Source of the DNA: Bradyrhizobium arachidis
GTDB lineage: Bacteria > Pseudomonadota > Alphaproteobacteria > Rhizobiales > Xanthobacteraceae
DNA: 64,000 nucleotides
Assembly (NCBI RefSeq): GCF_024758505.1
Contig: NZ_CP077970.1
Coordinates: 1,674,001-1,738,000, forward strand
Direction: 5' to 3'
The position numbers and the translations under genes were made by a program. Shown piece by piece: positions 8,973-18,926 of this stretch (position 1 is the stretch's first letter; every line of letters starts with the position of its first letter). Below the pieces are notes generated by a model. The model did not search any database and was not told the DNA's origin. It saw only the letters and a list, made by a program, of their open reading frames with translations.

Positions 8973-9749
8973 TCAGCCCAGTTTGCGCCACGGGATGAGC
9001 ATGCAGGTTTGTCTTTTGTATTGGCGGTACTGCTCCCCGAACAGCTCAAGAAGATCACGCTCTTCGAAGAATATCCCGACAAAGATGTAGGTGGTGGTCA
9101 CGGCCGCAAACAGTAAATGCCCGATTGTCATGATCGGCGCGGCCCAGAACGCGATGATGAAGCCGAGATAGATGGGATGTCGCACGAACTTGTAGTACAG
9201 CGGCGTTTTGAACTGCGGCGCCGGTATGCCGCGCCCCCTGAGATTGGCAGCGACTTGACGCAGTCCGAACAACTCGAAATGATCGATAAGGAACGTGCTG
9301 GCGAACACCGTCGCCCAGCCGATGAATGATAGCGTCGCGATCATTACGAATATGTCGGGGTCCTCGACCCGCCAAACAACCGTCGGAAGCGGCCTCCACT
9401 GCCAGTATAGAAACATGAGGCACAGGCTCGCCATGAGCACGTAAGTACCTCGTTCAATGCAATTCGGCACATATCGCGTCCACCAGTTCTTGAACCCCTT
9501 GCGCGCCATGCCAGAGTGCTGGACAGCAAACAGAGCCATCAACAAGGTGTTTATGGAGAACGCATCTATGGCCGACGCCTCAGGCCCCGTGTCAATCGTC
9601 TTCGGCACACCTATGCCGCTTACGAAGCCAATAGCGTAGACAATCGTGAAGAGAAATACCCCGTAAGCCACCAAACCATAGAGGAAAGCGATCAATCGTA
9701 ACCATCGTATCGGGGAAGGTGCTTGTCTTATGGAGTTTACCTTAGGCAT
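8973..9749 (-). CDS. mddA: Methanethiol S-methyltransferase-like membrane protein
   Basis: A 258-aa integral membrane protein with about six hydrophobic segments. It carries the isoprenylcysteine-methyltransferase/NnrU-type C-terminal signature YYKFVRHPIYLGFIIAFWA and a FFEERDLLELFGEQYRQY tail. The N-terminal FLYGLVAYGVFLFTIVYAIGFV and the VPKTIDTG segment match MddA, the membrane enzyme that methylates methanethiol to dimethyl sulfide with S-adenosylmethionine. The start at 9749 (MPKVNS) begins just before the family similarity; a TTG-started extension to 9812 is possible. It stands alone. A related methyltransferase with another thiol or prenyl substrate cannot be excluded. Confidence 0.72.
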   Translation of the reverse strand: MPKVNSIRQAPSPIRWLRLIAFLYGLVAYGVFLFTIVYAIGFVSGIGVPKTIDTGPEASAIDAFSINTLLMALFAVQHSGMARKGFKNWWTRYVPNCIERGTYVLMASLCLMFLYWQWRPLPTVVWRVEDPDIFVMIATLSFIGWATVFASTFLIDHFELFGLRQVAANLRGRGIPAPQFKTPLYYKFVRHPIYLGFIIAFWAAPIMTIGHLLFAAVTTTYIFVGIFFEERDLLELFGEQYRQYKRQTCMLIPWRKLG

Positions 9750-11049
9750 GTAACGACTCTGCTTTTGGGCAACGGCTCGCTCAAGGCCGTGGGTGCTGAG
9801 GAATAAGGACAATCATCCAATCAAAGCCTTAGGATCCTGCACACGTGCTGGAGATGCAGCCGATATGCAGCGCAGCGCCGACCAAATGCTCGATCGTCAC
9901 CAGCAAAGAGCTGCCAACCGTGTGCATAGGGCCGCTGAGCGAAGTGGATGAAGGGAAAAACCTGAACCTGACTAGCCTCAGAGCGATATGGCAACGAGTG
10001 GGTCTCATCGTGAACTCCTGGCGCAGTTGGCTGCCAGCAACATTGGTTGCGGAGGTTTCGTTCTCATCCCAGCAAACGGCGTGCCGATCGCGGGATTGGG
10101 GCCACATCGTGCATGACCGGAGAACACCCGTGCTACCGGCGGCCCAACGAGAATAATGCTGAGGCTTTTGGGAGGTCTGACATCGTCGTCGTCACCTGAT
10201 ACGCCTGGCAGGCGCCCACGTGATGCCAGCCACTCCTCGCGCTGCTTGCGCGGGTCCTGACGATGATGCACCTTAAGGCGACTTGATGCCGCGCAATTCT
10301 GGGGATACCGCCTCAGAAGCCCGACGCGCCGGCAGCGCGAACTTGGTATGTCCGGGCATCCAGCACCTCGACGAGGTCACGCGGTTGATACGGCCACTCG
10401 CCGGGCAAGCCGCCAGCTCTTCGTTTCGCTCGTCGCGGTCGACTACGCCCCGCGGCATGGCGCTGCGGTGCGCCCCTGTTGAGCATTGGGAGCGGATACA
10501 TGGCCAGTTGCCGCGGCTTTCCGCTTTTGGGACGGAAGTCTGCTGATGCCAGAAGAAGTCGCCTTCAACTGGATTCCGATCATGTTGAGGTCATGGCGTA
10601 ACGCAATGACTGAGGCACGGCAGTTGCTCGATCAGCTCGACAAGACCGAGACCCCAACGCCGCGATCGTACACGCCAACGGCGGCGATGCGTCTCGAGCT
10701 GGCTCGTGGGGCTCCGGCTGCGGCAATTGCGTGTCTCATAGTCACCGGACCAGCGGCTGATCGTCGCATTCGATCGCAAGGGTGCAGAGCCTGCCGCGCC
10801 TCCTTGGGGCATGCCCGCAAGTCATCCGTTTACATGAGCGGCGGTCTGAACGGCGATCATAGCCTGCAATCCTCTCCTGATGCGCGGAAGTCCAGCTCAT
10901 CAGGCCGTGCAAAGCCCTCAGTCACCGGCAATTGCAGCCTGTTTGTTCGAAACAATGAACTTGAAGTGACTGGCGCGTCAGGTTGTAGGCTGGAGACCAT
11001 ATGATGCTCGCTTATTGAAAGCACAGTGACGCTAATATCGGAGGGAATT
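9750..11049. other. 1.3-kb region without a supported gene
   Basis: Overlapping frames on both strands (for example 10283-10546, 10486-11004 and 10591-10812) show no domains. The stretch MTEARQLLDQLDKTE inside 10486-11004 looks protein-like but is isolated. The most likely content is eroded coding sequence plus the promoter of the oligopeptidase gene at the right end. Confidence 0.35.
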
Positions 11050-13143
11050 GTGGCTGCAGCAAGCTCGTCGACAGAAGTGGGCGGTGGAAAGCCAACGCTC
11101 TCGGCTCCTGATGATGATCCATATCTCTGGCTGGAAGAGATAGAGGGGCCGCAGGCGCTCGACTTTGTCGAGCAGCAGAATGGCAAGACTCTGCGGGTGT
11201 TCGGCGGAGCGACATTCACCAGGGATCGCGACGAGTTGGCTTCGATCTACGACCGGGCGGACAATATACCCTACGTAAGCCGGCACGACGACCATCTCTA
11301 CAATCTTTGGAAAGATGCCGACAATCCGCGCGGCCTCTGGCGTCGGACGACTTTAGAAGAATTTCGAAAGTCGAAGCCGTCATGGGAGGTTTTACTTGAT
11401 GTGGATCGGCTCGCGGCCGCGGAAGGCGAGGACTGGCTTGTAAGCTGGATCGCCATGCTGCCTGGTAGCCCGCAAGTCATTCTCGCTCTGTCGCGGGGCG
11501 GTAGCGATGCTGTGACGCTAAGCGAGTTCGACTTGACTACGAAGCATTTTGTGCCTGATGGTTTTGTGCTTGGGGAGGCGAAGAGTAGTGCCGCTTGGGT
11601 CGATCAGGACACACTACTGTTGTCCAGCGCCTATGGCGAGGGCATGTCGACATTGTCGGGCTATGCTAGGACCGTCCGATTGTGGCGCCGCGGTGAACCC
11701 ATCGAACGAGCGGCAGTGGTGTTTGAGACGACCGTCGATCGCATTGGCGTCAGCTGCGAGATCGATCGAACCGGCGAAGAGAAACGCGTCTGGTTCACCG
11801 ATCAGCTGAATTACTTAAATTCCCAGACATGGCTTGGAACCGAGAAAGGGGCGCTCATCAAGCTCGACCTTCCTAGCGATATCTGGCTAGCGGCGCATCA
11901 GGATTGGCTCGCGGTGAAGCTTCGCTCGGCCGCGACATTCGATCGAATAATCTACCCGACAGATACCCTGATTGGCATATCGTTGACCGCCTTTCTCGCT
12001 GGGAAGCGCAATTTCGCGGTGCTTTTTCTGGCAAACCCGCGGCGAGCACTGCAGGGGTTCTTCTGGTCGGGCGGTAAGCTTGTCCTCTCCATCCTAGACG
12101 AGCTGCGGCCGGTCTTAGAGAGTTGGACGCCATCCACTACGACTTGGAGCCGTGAGCAGCTGAGCATGCTTCCCGATATGGGCCTCGTTGATGTCTGGCC
12201 ACTTGATCGCGATCCATCCGAGAGCAACGACGATCTGCTTGCGCAGATCCAGGATCCGCTCACGCCCCCGTTACTGATGCTCCTGGAGCGAGGCGTAGCA
12301 AGTCCAGCGGTGCTGAAGGAGGCGCCAAAGACCTTTAGCGCCGATGGTCTGGTGGTCACCCAGCATGAGGCGATCTCGGTCGACGGCGAGCGCATTCCTT
12401 ATGTGCAGACCGGGCCGATGCGGGAGACGGGCGATGCACCCGTCCATATGAGCGGCTATGGCGGGTTCGGCATCTCAGTGAAGCCGTACTACAATTCAGC
12501 GCTCGGCAAGCTGTGGCTCGAGCGTGGGGGCACCACGGTGCAGGCGCATTTGCGCGGCGGCGGCGAGTTCGGCACGCGCTGGCACGATGCTGGGCGGCTT
12601 GCCCGCAAGCGGCTGTCGCATGATGATTTCGCGGCGGTCGCCGCCGATCTCGTGCGGCGGGGAGTGACGCAGGCGAAGCGCATCGCGGCCGAAGGCGGAT
12701 CGAACGGCGGAATCCTCATCACCAACATGCTGACGCGGTACCCTGAGCGCTTCGGCGCGCTGTTCTGCACGATCCCGCTGATCGACATGCGCCGCTACAC
12801 AAAACTGCTCGCGGGCGCGAGCTGGATCGCGGAATATGGCGACCCAGATAAGGTAGAAGAGTGGAAGTGGCTGAAGACCTATTCGGCCTATCACGCCGCA
12901 AAGCCCGGCCAGCCCTATCCGCCGATTCTGATCGCCACGACGCGGCGGGACGATCGCGTCCATCCCGGACACGCGCGCAAGATGGTCGCAAAACTCCAAC
13001 GGATGGGCTATGAGGCCTATCTCTACGAGCCGGACGCTGGCGGTCACGGCTATGGCCGAGACAACAAGGAACATGCCGGCTTTCAGGTGCTGGGCTTCCA
13101 ATTCCTGAAAAGCAAGATTGGCTGGCTCGACGAGACGGCCTGA
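11050..13143 (+). CDS. Prolyl oligopeptidase-family serine peptidase (S9)
   Basis: A 697-aa S9 peptidase. The N-terminal DDDPYLWLEEIEG and the region to about residue 400 form the beta-propeller typical of the family. The C-terminal alpha/beta hydrolase domain has the nucleophile Ser in AAEGGSNGGILI, an Asp in TTRRDDRVHPGHA and the His in AGGHGYGRD. Family members cleave short proline-containing peptides, usually in the cytoplasm, and no signal peptide is seen. I chose the GTG at 11050 because GGAGGG lies 4 bases upstream; an earlier GTG at 11026 has no such site. It stands alone. Substrate and role in the plant interaction are unknown. Confidence 0.9.
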   Translation: MAAASSSTEVGGGKPTLSAPDDDPYLWLEEIEGPQALDFVEQQNGKTLRVFGGATFTRDRDELASIYDRADNIPYVSRHDDHLYNLWKDADNPRGLWRRTTLEEFRKSKPSWEVLLDVDRLAAAEGEDWLVSWIAMLPGSPQVILALSRGGSDAVTLSEFDLTTKHFVPDGFVLGEAKSSAAWVDQDTLLLSSAYGEGMSTLSGYARTVRLWRRGEPIERAAVVFETTVDRIGVSCEIDRTGEEKRVWFTDQLNYLNSQTWLGTEKGALIKLDLPSDIWLAAHQDWLAVKLRSAATFDRIIYPTDTLIGISLTAFLAGKRNFAVLFLANPRRALQGFFWSGGKLVLSILDELRPVLESWTPSTTTWSREQLSMLPDMGLVDVWPLDRDPSESNDDLLAQIQDPLTPPLLMLLERGVASPAVLKEAPKTFSADGLVVTQHEAISVDGERIPYVQTGPMRETGDAPVHMSGYGGFGISVKPYYNSALGKLWLERGGTTVQAHLRGGGEFGTRWHDAGRLARKRLSHDDFAAVAADLVRRGVTQAKRIAAEGGSNGGILITNMLTRYPERFGALFCTIPLIDMRRYTKLLAGASWIAEYGDPDKVEEWKWLKTYSAYHAAKPGQPYPPILIATTRRDDRVHPGHARKMVAKLQRMGYEAYLYEPDAGGHGYGRDNKEHAGFQVLGFQFLKSKIGWLDETA

Positions 13144-13496
13144 GCGAGCTTCGCCCGTACCCGCAAACACCAGCCTGAAAATGCTGACCGGATGTTTAGC
13201 GATCTGACCTGCGAGAGGTCGGAATAGGCCACACGCAACGTCAGTACTTCCAAACGTTCGTGGGGTGCGTTCGTGCAGGATCAGTCTGTAACGTGCAGAT
13301 TCCTGCTTATCACTGACATATTCGCGCGGCCCAAGCCGCGAGATTGGCTCTAAGTTTAGCGGTGAGCCATCCTTCAGCTTGGAAGACGGAAGGGGTATCC
13401 GATGGGTTCAGAGCCCTTGCGTATGCAACCCACGCATGCTTGGCAGCTCCACTTCGGCCCTGCTAGATGTGTGCACAGAATCCCAACGGAGTTGTT
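13144..13496. other. Intergenic
   Basis: About 350 bases between the peptidase gene and a small gene. No ORF or RNA gene is recognised. Confidence 0.35.
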
Positions 13497-13682
13497 ATGC
13501 CCAAGACGCTGAACAAGAAGAGTGTACGTCGCGAGTACACTAAGACAGAAGTAAAAGAACTGCGCGCACATTCGAGGGCGAAGACACCCGTTTCGAAAAT
13601 CGCAAAGCTGACAAAGCGAACAACCGGATCGCTGCGTCAGAAGGCACGAAAGTTAGGCATCCCGCTCGGACACCGACGGTAG
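13497..13682 (+). CDS. Small basic protein with helix-turn-helix-like core
   Basis: A 61-aa, Lys/Arg-rich protein starting at an ATG with CGGAG 6 bases upstream. The sequence SRAKTPVSKIAKLTKRTTGSLRQKARKLGIPLGHRR resembles the DNA-binding helix-turn-helix of GcrA/SANT-like small proteins, where a 'sk.ia..l.rt.gsvr.ka..lgi.lg' pattern is common. A role in DNA binding is inference. It is unlinked to other genes. Confidence 0.65.
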   Translation: MPKTLNKKSVRREYTKTEVKELRAHSRAKTPVSKIAKLTKRTTGSLRQKARKLGIPLGHRR

Positions 13683-14068
13683 TCAGGGCGCCGCACGGTA
13701 GAAGCACCGCGCGGAAGCACCCGAAATCAAGTACATTGGTGAGAGGAAGCTCGGCGCCATCTGAGTTTGGTGTCATGCACTCACCGCGTCATCGACCGGC
13801 TGTGCGCTGAGACTACCTTGTGCGGAACGCAAGGTGCGCCGGGCAACCGTATGGCAACACGTTCGGCGGCATGAAAAAGCCGCCGGGATACACCGGCCAC
13901 ATGATCGAGCGCGCATGTGTCACTTGGAAGCTACTTTATGGACCTGCGCCGTGTCTTGATTGTAAGGCCGTATGTCCGCCTCTTCCGGTGAGGTGGCTCG
14001 CGCCTACACTGCGCGTCCGAGGGTTACTCAGGCGTACGGAGCCGATCCTCATTAGAGGGGAACGAACC
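13683..14068. other. Intergenic / eroded DNA
   Basis: No supported gene. The plus-strand frame beginning at 13820 continues into the transposase relic, but its first part is not recognisable. Confidence 0.35.
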
Positions 14069-14245
14069 ATGGCAGATTATAGGGAAGCATTTGTCGGAAT
14101 CGGCCTCGCGCAGCTGAGAAACGGCATCGTGATCGCGGAAAGAGGCCAGAACGAGAGATTCGCTCGGCTCAAGGCCGCCGATCAGCGGGCTCGGACTGAC
14201 CGGGAACAACCTCTTGAGGCTCCGCACCAAGCTAATGTCAAATAG
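14069..14245 (+). pseudogene. N-terminal relic of an IS110-type transposase
   Basis: A 58-codon frame with a GAGGGGAA ribosome site starts MADYREAFVGIGLAQLRNGIVIAERG. This is close to the opening of IS110/IS1111-family transposases (YREAFVGIDVAK..NAIAIAE.GR). The catalytic Asp of the DEDD motif that should follow YREAFVGI is replaced (GIG in place of GID), and the frame stops after 58 codons instead of about 340. It is therefore a dead fragment. The assignment rests on the N-terminal motif only. Confidence 0.5.
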
Positions 14246-14555
14246 CTGGTTGCAGTCAGTCCGCCGGTCGCCTTCGAGAGAAGCACGAGCGTGGCGACGC
14301 GAAGTTCGGAGCAACACTCCAAAACCTCTACAAAGAACGCTTGCAGCGTTATGAGGGCACATGTGCGGCCGAAAAACCTAGCACAAAGCGAGCTAGAGAA
14401 CTCTCCGCTCCGGAATAAGGCGGTTCGGGACGGCCGCAAGTCTACGGGAGCTTATCAATGACCGAAATAGCGGAAAGTTTCCGACCACAGGTTTGCCCTT
14501 TGAGCACGTATTGCTTGAAACGACACAATTAAGAGGGCTCGTTCAACGAGCTCTT
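14246..14555. other. Intergenic / eroded DNA
   Basis: About 310 bases that probably include more transposase debris. No reading frame is supported. Confidence 0.3.
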
Positions 14556-14825
14556 TTAGCATTTGGTGATCGGCCTGATCCGGTGCAGCACCGAATTGGC
14601 ATATTCCTCGCGCTCGCGCATGAAGCGCTGTTGATGGGCCTTGAATCTCTCGACCCGCTTCCTGATCTGATCGCGTTCGCTGCCACCATAGTCGGGCACG
14701 CTGAGGCCATCCCGTGGACGACTTTCTTCGGTTGAGGCCGGGGCCTGCTCGATCTCCACCTGCGATTCGGCGAACGCCATCGCTTCAGCGACAAGCGCAT
14801 CGAGTTCGCTCTTCCAATCACGCAT
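14556..14825 (-). CDS. Small coiled-coil-rich hypothetical protein
   Basis: An 89-aa protein beginning MRDWKSELDALVAEAMAFAE with GGGAGAG about 6 bases upstream of the ATG. The second half (RKRVERFKAHQQRFMREREEYANSVLHRI) is strongly helical and charged. Small proteins with a 'DWKSELDALV-x-AMAFA' opening and a 'RV.-FKAHQ-RF-REREEYA' end are familiar in Bradyrhizobium accessory regions, but no function is known to me. It is isolated between an IS relic and the peptidase operon. Confidence 0.6.
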   Translation of the reverse strand: MRDWKSELDALVAEAMAFAESQVEIEQAPASTEESRPRDGLSVPDYGGSERDQIRKRVERFKAHQQRFMREREEYANSVLHRIRPITKC

Positions 14826-15169
14826 TGACGCTCTCCCGCGCAGTACGTCCAGTTAGACAAGCCAGTTCATCACAAGCTAGGCCGCGACGTGGCGGAGACG
14901 CTGGTCGCAACATAGGGACGCCACCTTATCCGCTTGTCTTCGAAGGAGCCGCCTTGCCGGCCGCCCTCGGGTTCAAAATACTCGTTGTGAAACAATTCAA
15001 TCCAGCCCCGTGTCAGAGGTCTTCTAGAGCCAAACGCATCGTCTCCTAGTTTAGGTTTCGGGACGCTTAAGGCAGCCCGATCCGGTTTGCGCTGGTCAGC
15101 GAAGCGCCACACATTAAACAGACGCGAGGTGCCGAACTCGATGTGGAACGCTGCTGGCAATGAGGCACC
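14826..15169. other. Intergenic
   Basis: A minus-strand frame at 14870-15160 has no recognisable feature. Nothing else is seen. Confidence 0.3.
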
Positions 15170-16543
15170 TCAGTTCGACTTCGGCGTGGTCGCTGCGGCG
15201 GGCTGCGGGGCCGCCCCGGGTGCCCGGCCGACGATGACGGTCAGGAGGCCCTGGCCCCAGAGGCGCTTGGCGGCCTGCTTGGCGTCGTCCAGCGTCACGG
15301 CATCGACGATGGCGTTGCGCTTCTCGATATAGTCGATCGGCAGCTTGTCCTGCTGATATTCCAGCAGCGCCAGCGCGAGCTTGGAGGAGGTGTCGAGCGC
15401 GAGCATCTGCGAACCCTTGAGATAGGACTTCGCCTCGTCGAGCTCCTTCTGCGTCGGTCCCTCCTCGGCGATGCGGCGCACCCCCTTCTCGACGGCGTCG
15501 AGCGTGTCGCCGGCGCGGTCAGCGCGCGTGCCGGTGTCGCCGATGAAGACGGCCGAGTGCTCCATCCACAACAGCGATTCACGCACCGAATAGGCAAGCC
15601 CACGCTTCTCGCGCACCTCGTGAAAAAGCCGGGAGGACAATCCGTCGCCGCCCAGGATGTGGTTGACGACGTAGGCGGCCATGAAGTTCGGATCGCTGCG
15701 CTTCACGCCGGGGCCGCCGAAGGTGATCACGGTCTGCGGCACGTCGAGCGGAACGAAGGCGCGCTGCGGCGGCGCGGCTGACTCGACGTCGGGGACCGGC
15801 GCGAGGTTCGCCTTGGCCGGCAAACTGCCGAAGGTCTTGTCGAGCAGTCGGCCCAGGGTTGCCGGATCGACGTCGCCGACGACCGCGACCTTCAGCGTGT
15901 CCCTGGCGAGGATGCGGCCGACGTAATCCTTCATGTCGGCGACCGTGATGGTCGGCACGCTTTCAAGCGTCCCGGTGGTCTGCCGACCGTACGGATGATC
16001 GCCGAAGGCGACCTCGAGGAACTTGCGTCTGGCGAGCGCAGTCGGATTGGTGGTGTCACGGCGCAGGCCCGAGATGACCTGGGACCTGATGCGCTCGACA
16101 TCCGCGGTGTCGAAATGCGGCAAGGTCAGCGCCATCCTCAACAGGTCGAAAGCCTCGTCCTTGTTGTCGCGGAGCATGCGCAGGCTGCCGCGAAAAGTGT
16201 CGCGGGTGGCGCTGAAGGAGAGCTTGATGGCGCGACGGTCGAGCCGCTCGTGGAAGGTCTTGGAATCGAGTTCGCCGGAGCCTTCGTCGAGGAGGTCGCC
16301 GACGAGATTGGCGACGCCCGGCTTGTCCTTGGGATCCTGTGTCGCACCGCCAGCAAAGGAATACTCCATCGCGATCAGCGGCACGGTTGCGTCCTGCACG
16401 AACCAGGCTTCGATACCGCCGGGGGAGGTCAGATGCTGGATCTTGGCCGCGGCCTGCGAGGGCGCGATGGACGCTAAGGAGAGCGTCACCGAGGTGACGA
16501 CGGAGAGCGCGATGCCGCGCACGCGAGGCAATGGATAGGTCAC
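15170..16543 (-). CDS. M16-family peptidase, non-catalytic partner subunit
   Basis: A 457-aa exported protein (signal peptide ending ASIAPSQAAA) of the insulinase/M16 family. It has the GGATQDPKDKPGVANLVGDLLDEGSG segment where the zinc motif HxxEH would lie, but the histidines are absent. The R/Y-pair segment FHEVREKRGLAYSVRESL is present in the C-terminal half. In bacterial M16B heterodimers one subunit carries HxxEH and the other carries the R/Y pair, and both are needed. The ATG overlaps the stop of the upstream catalytic gene (ATGA), giving translational coupling. The complex should act in the periplasm on peptides. Confidence 0.88.
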   Translation of the reverse strand: MTYPLPRVRGIALSVVTSVTLSLASIAPSQAAAKIQHLTSPGGIEAWFVQDATVPLIAMEYSFAGGATQDPKDKPGVANLVGDLLDEGSGELDSKTFHERLDRRAIKLSFSATRDTFRGSLRMLRDNKDEAFDLLRMALTLPHFDTADVERIRSQVISGLRRDTTNPTALARRKFLEVAFGDHPYGRQTTGTLESVPTITVADMKDYVGRILARDTLKVAVVGDVDPATLGRLLDKTFGSLPAKANLAPVPDVESAAPPQRAFVPLDVPQTVITFGGPGVKRSDPNFMAAYVVNHILGGDGLSSRLFHEVREKRGLAYSVRESLLWMEHSAVFIGDTGTRADRAGDTLDAVEKGVRRIAEEGPTQKELDEAKSYLKGSQMLALDTSSKLALALLEYQQDKLPIDYIEKRNAIVDAVTLDDAKQAAKRLWGQGLLTVIVGRAPGAAPQPAAATTPKSN

Positions 16544-18096
16544 GAACGCTTCTCCTCGCGCTTAGCGGTTGTGGTGTCCTTGATCAGATAGCCGGTGACC
16601 GAGCGCTTCTTCTCGAGCCACTTTTGCGCGGCGGCGCGCACCTGTTCGGCGGTGACGGCGCGGATGCGATCCGGCCAGCTGCGGATGTCCTGGACGGACT
16701 GGCCCGTGGTCAACGCGCCGCCATACCAGTACGCCAGCAACGTCTGATTGTCCTGAGCATAGATCGCCTTCGCGATGAGCTGGGTCTTGACCCGCTCGAG
16801 ATCCTCGGCGCGGATCGGGTTCTGCACGTTGTCGGCGATCACGCCGTCGATCACCTCCTCGACCTCGGTGAAACTGACGCCCTGCTTCGGCGAGGCCGAG
16901 ATCGAGAACTGGCTCGGGTCGAGCGAGATGCTCGAATAGCTGGCGCTGGCCGAGACCGTGAGCGGCTTGTCGACGACGAGCGCGCGGTAGAGATAGGAGT
17001 TGCTGCCGCTGCCCATCAGTTGCGCGAGCACCTCGAGTGCGGCGCTCTCGCCGGCCGCCGCTGTGGTTGCCGACGGCACAAGGTAATAGCGGCGGACGCC
17101 GGGCTGCTCGACGCGCGGATCGGACAGCGTAACGGTGCGCGGGGCGGCGGGCTCCGGCTCTTGCGGACGTATGCGCTGCGCGGGGATCGCCGGCTGTGCC
17201 GGGATCGGGCCGAAATTGCGCTCGACCAGCGGGCGCACGTCGGCGACCTCGACGTCGCCAGCGATTACCAGGATCGCGTTGTTCGGCGCATAGAAGCGGC
17301 GGTAGAACGCCAGAGCATCCTCGCGATCAAGCTTCTCGATCTCCTGGTGCCAGCCGATCACCGGCCGGCCGTAGGGGTGGTTGAGATAGAGCGCGGCCCT
17401 GACCTGCTCGTCCAGTCGCTCCTCGGGGCTATTGGCAACGCGCATATTGTATTCTTCGAGCACGACCTCGCGCTCGGGCAGCACGTTCTCGTCCCTGAGC
17501 ACGAGCCCGGTCAAGCGATCAGCTTCGAACTCCATCATCGTCGGCAGCTGCTCGCGCGGCACGCGCTGAAAATAGTTGGTAAAGTCGACCGAAGTGGAGG
17601 CGTTCTCGTTGCCGCCGACGCGATGCACCGTCCGGGAAAATTCGGCGACCGGATGTTTCTTCGTGCCCTTGAACATCAGATGCTCGAGGAAATGGGCGAG
17701 CCCCGATTTGCCACCGGTCTCGTCCGCCGAGCCGACCTTGTACCAGATCATCTCGGTGACCACGGGCGTGCGGTGGTCGGGAATCACCACGACTTGGAGG
17801 CCGTTACCAAGCGTGAAGCTGCTGGGGGGTACGGAGCTCGCAGGAGTCTCGGCTGACATGGCATCTGTCAAGGAGGCCCAGCTCAGGACCAGCGCTAGAA
17901 CGCAAGCAACCGATCGTGATGACCGGAGCCTTGACAGTACTCGAGGTAGAATTTCCGGAACGAAAGCACGCTCTGGCGGCCGGTGGGACGCGGCATTGTT
18001 CTCGACCTTGTTCGTCAGCCACTGGATTGGCATGATTTTTTGCAAGCTCCACTGCAGTTGGTTCTGGACGAGGAATGGGATCATGATCGAAGTCAT
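16540..18096 (-). CDS. M16-family zinc peptidase, catalytic subunit
   Basis: A 518-aa M16 peptidase with the inverted zinc motif HFLEH in KSGLAHFLEHLMFKGTKKHP and the distal Glu in the VLEEYNMR region. A hydrophobic export segment (VACVLALVLSWASLTDA) lies about 65 residues from the chosen start, so the true start may be downstream of 18096, for example the ATG at 18033. C-terminal half conserved features include GVRRYYLVPS and GSNSYLYRAL. The downstream gene encodes the non-catalytic partner and overlaps by 4 bases. Both are likely periplasmic or membrane-bound. The pair is common in Rhizobiales chromosomes. Confidence 0.9.
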   Translation of the reverse strand: MTSIMIPFLVQNQLQWSLQKIMPIQWLTNKVENNAASHRPPERAFVPEILPRVLSRLRSSRSVACVLALVLSWASLTDAMSAETPASSVPPSSFTLGNGLQVVVIPDHRTPVVTEMIWYKVGSADETGGKSGLAHFLEHLMFKGTKKHPVAEFSRTVHRVGGNENASTSVDFTNYFQRVPREQLPTMMEFEADRLTGLVLRDENVLPEREVVLEEYNMRVANSPEERLDEQVRAALYLNHPYGRPVIGWHQEIEKLDREDALAFYRRFYAPNNAILVIAGDVEVADVRPLVERNFGPIPAQPAIPAQRIRPQEPEPAAPRTVTLSDPRVEQPGVRRYYLVPSATTAAAGESAALEVLAQLMGSGSNSYLYRALVVDKPLTVSASASYSSISLDPSQFSISASPKQGVSFTEVEEVIDGVIADNVQNPIRAEDLERVKTQLIAKAIYAQDNQTLLAYWYGGALTTGQSVQDIRSWPDRIRAVTAEQVRAAAQKWLEKKRSVTGYLIKDTTTAKREEKRS

Positions 18097-18926
18097 CTAT
18101 CTGCTGCTCCATGATCAATCGACAGATCGGCTTGCTACAGGGGGATTATCGTGGTCTGCCGGGTTCGCCGGCTAACCCAAAGCATTGGTCGTGCCAAAGA
18201 AGAAACTCTTTGAACTACAACGTGGTCGCCTAAAAAGCCTGTTCGCATGTTCACACGCAGTCGTACATCGGACACGGTAGGCGCTCTTTGCGACAGGTGT
18301 GGCTATCGATGTGGCTATCGAGAGGCCTCCTTCGGGCGGAGCGGGGTTGGACCCGCGTAGCGACCTACGGCAGCGTCTTGATAATCATTCTGCTGTCGAT
18401 ACGCCCAGCCGGACCTTGCGCGATCGGCTGGCGGCCTTTGTCACCAATGGCGGCGAAGTCGAAGCCAGGATTGCTACGGTCGCCTCCTCAAATTTCATGC
18501 AAATCCTGCAAACGCTTTCTCTTGATTTTAGCAGAAGCGCTGTGACTTTGGCGCAATCAAATGCGAGCTCAGGCGCCACTCGTCAATCAAGCCCGTGGAA
18601 GGTGGTGAAAGCCGATCGTTATCTCGGCCACTGATCGCGACGAGACCGGCCCGTGCAATGGATACTCGCCTCGCACGGCCAAAGTCCCGGCTTAGTCTTC
18701 GCCTAACTGGAGCTGCTGTTGCAGCTTAGTTTTGGATTTTTCGTTCGGCTGGCCGCCGCCCCAACGGCGCTCATAAGGGACGACTATCGTTACCAGACGT
18801 TGCAAGCCATCCCTTCCCTTAGCGAAACATTTTAGACGCCATGACACGCATATTGATAAATGCCACTTCTCAGACTCGTCTACGTATCAAGCCGGAGCAA
18901 AACTGCCAGCTGGACACTCAGATATG
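18097..18926. other. 830-base intergenic region
   Basis: Short frames such as 18299-18634 lack ribosome sites and motifs. The region should contain the promoter of the M16 pair and the end of the hydrazine-type operon. No clear terminator hairpin was found. Confidence 0.35.

Noticed and set aside
16531..17856. 441-codon frame antisense to the M16 gene
   Set aside because: It is a shadow of the peptidase coding sequence; the sense strand has the zinc motif and correct length.
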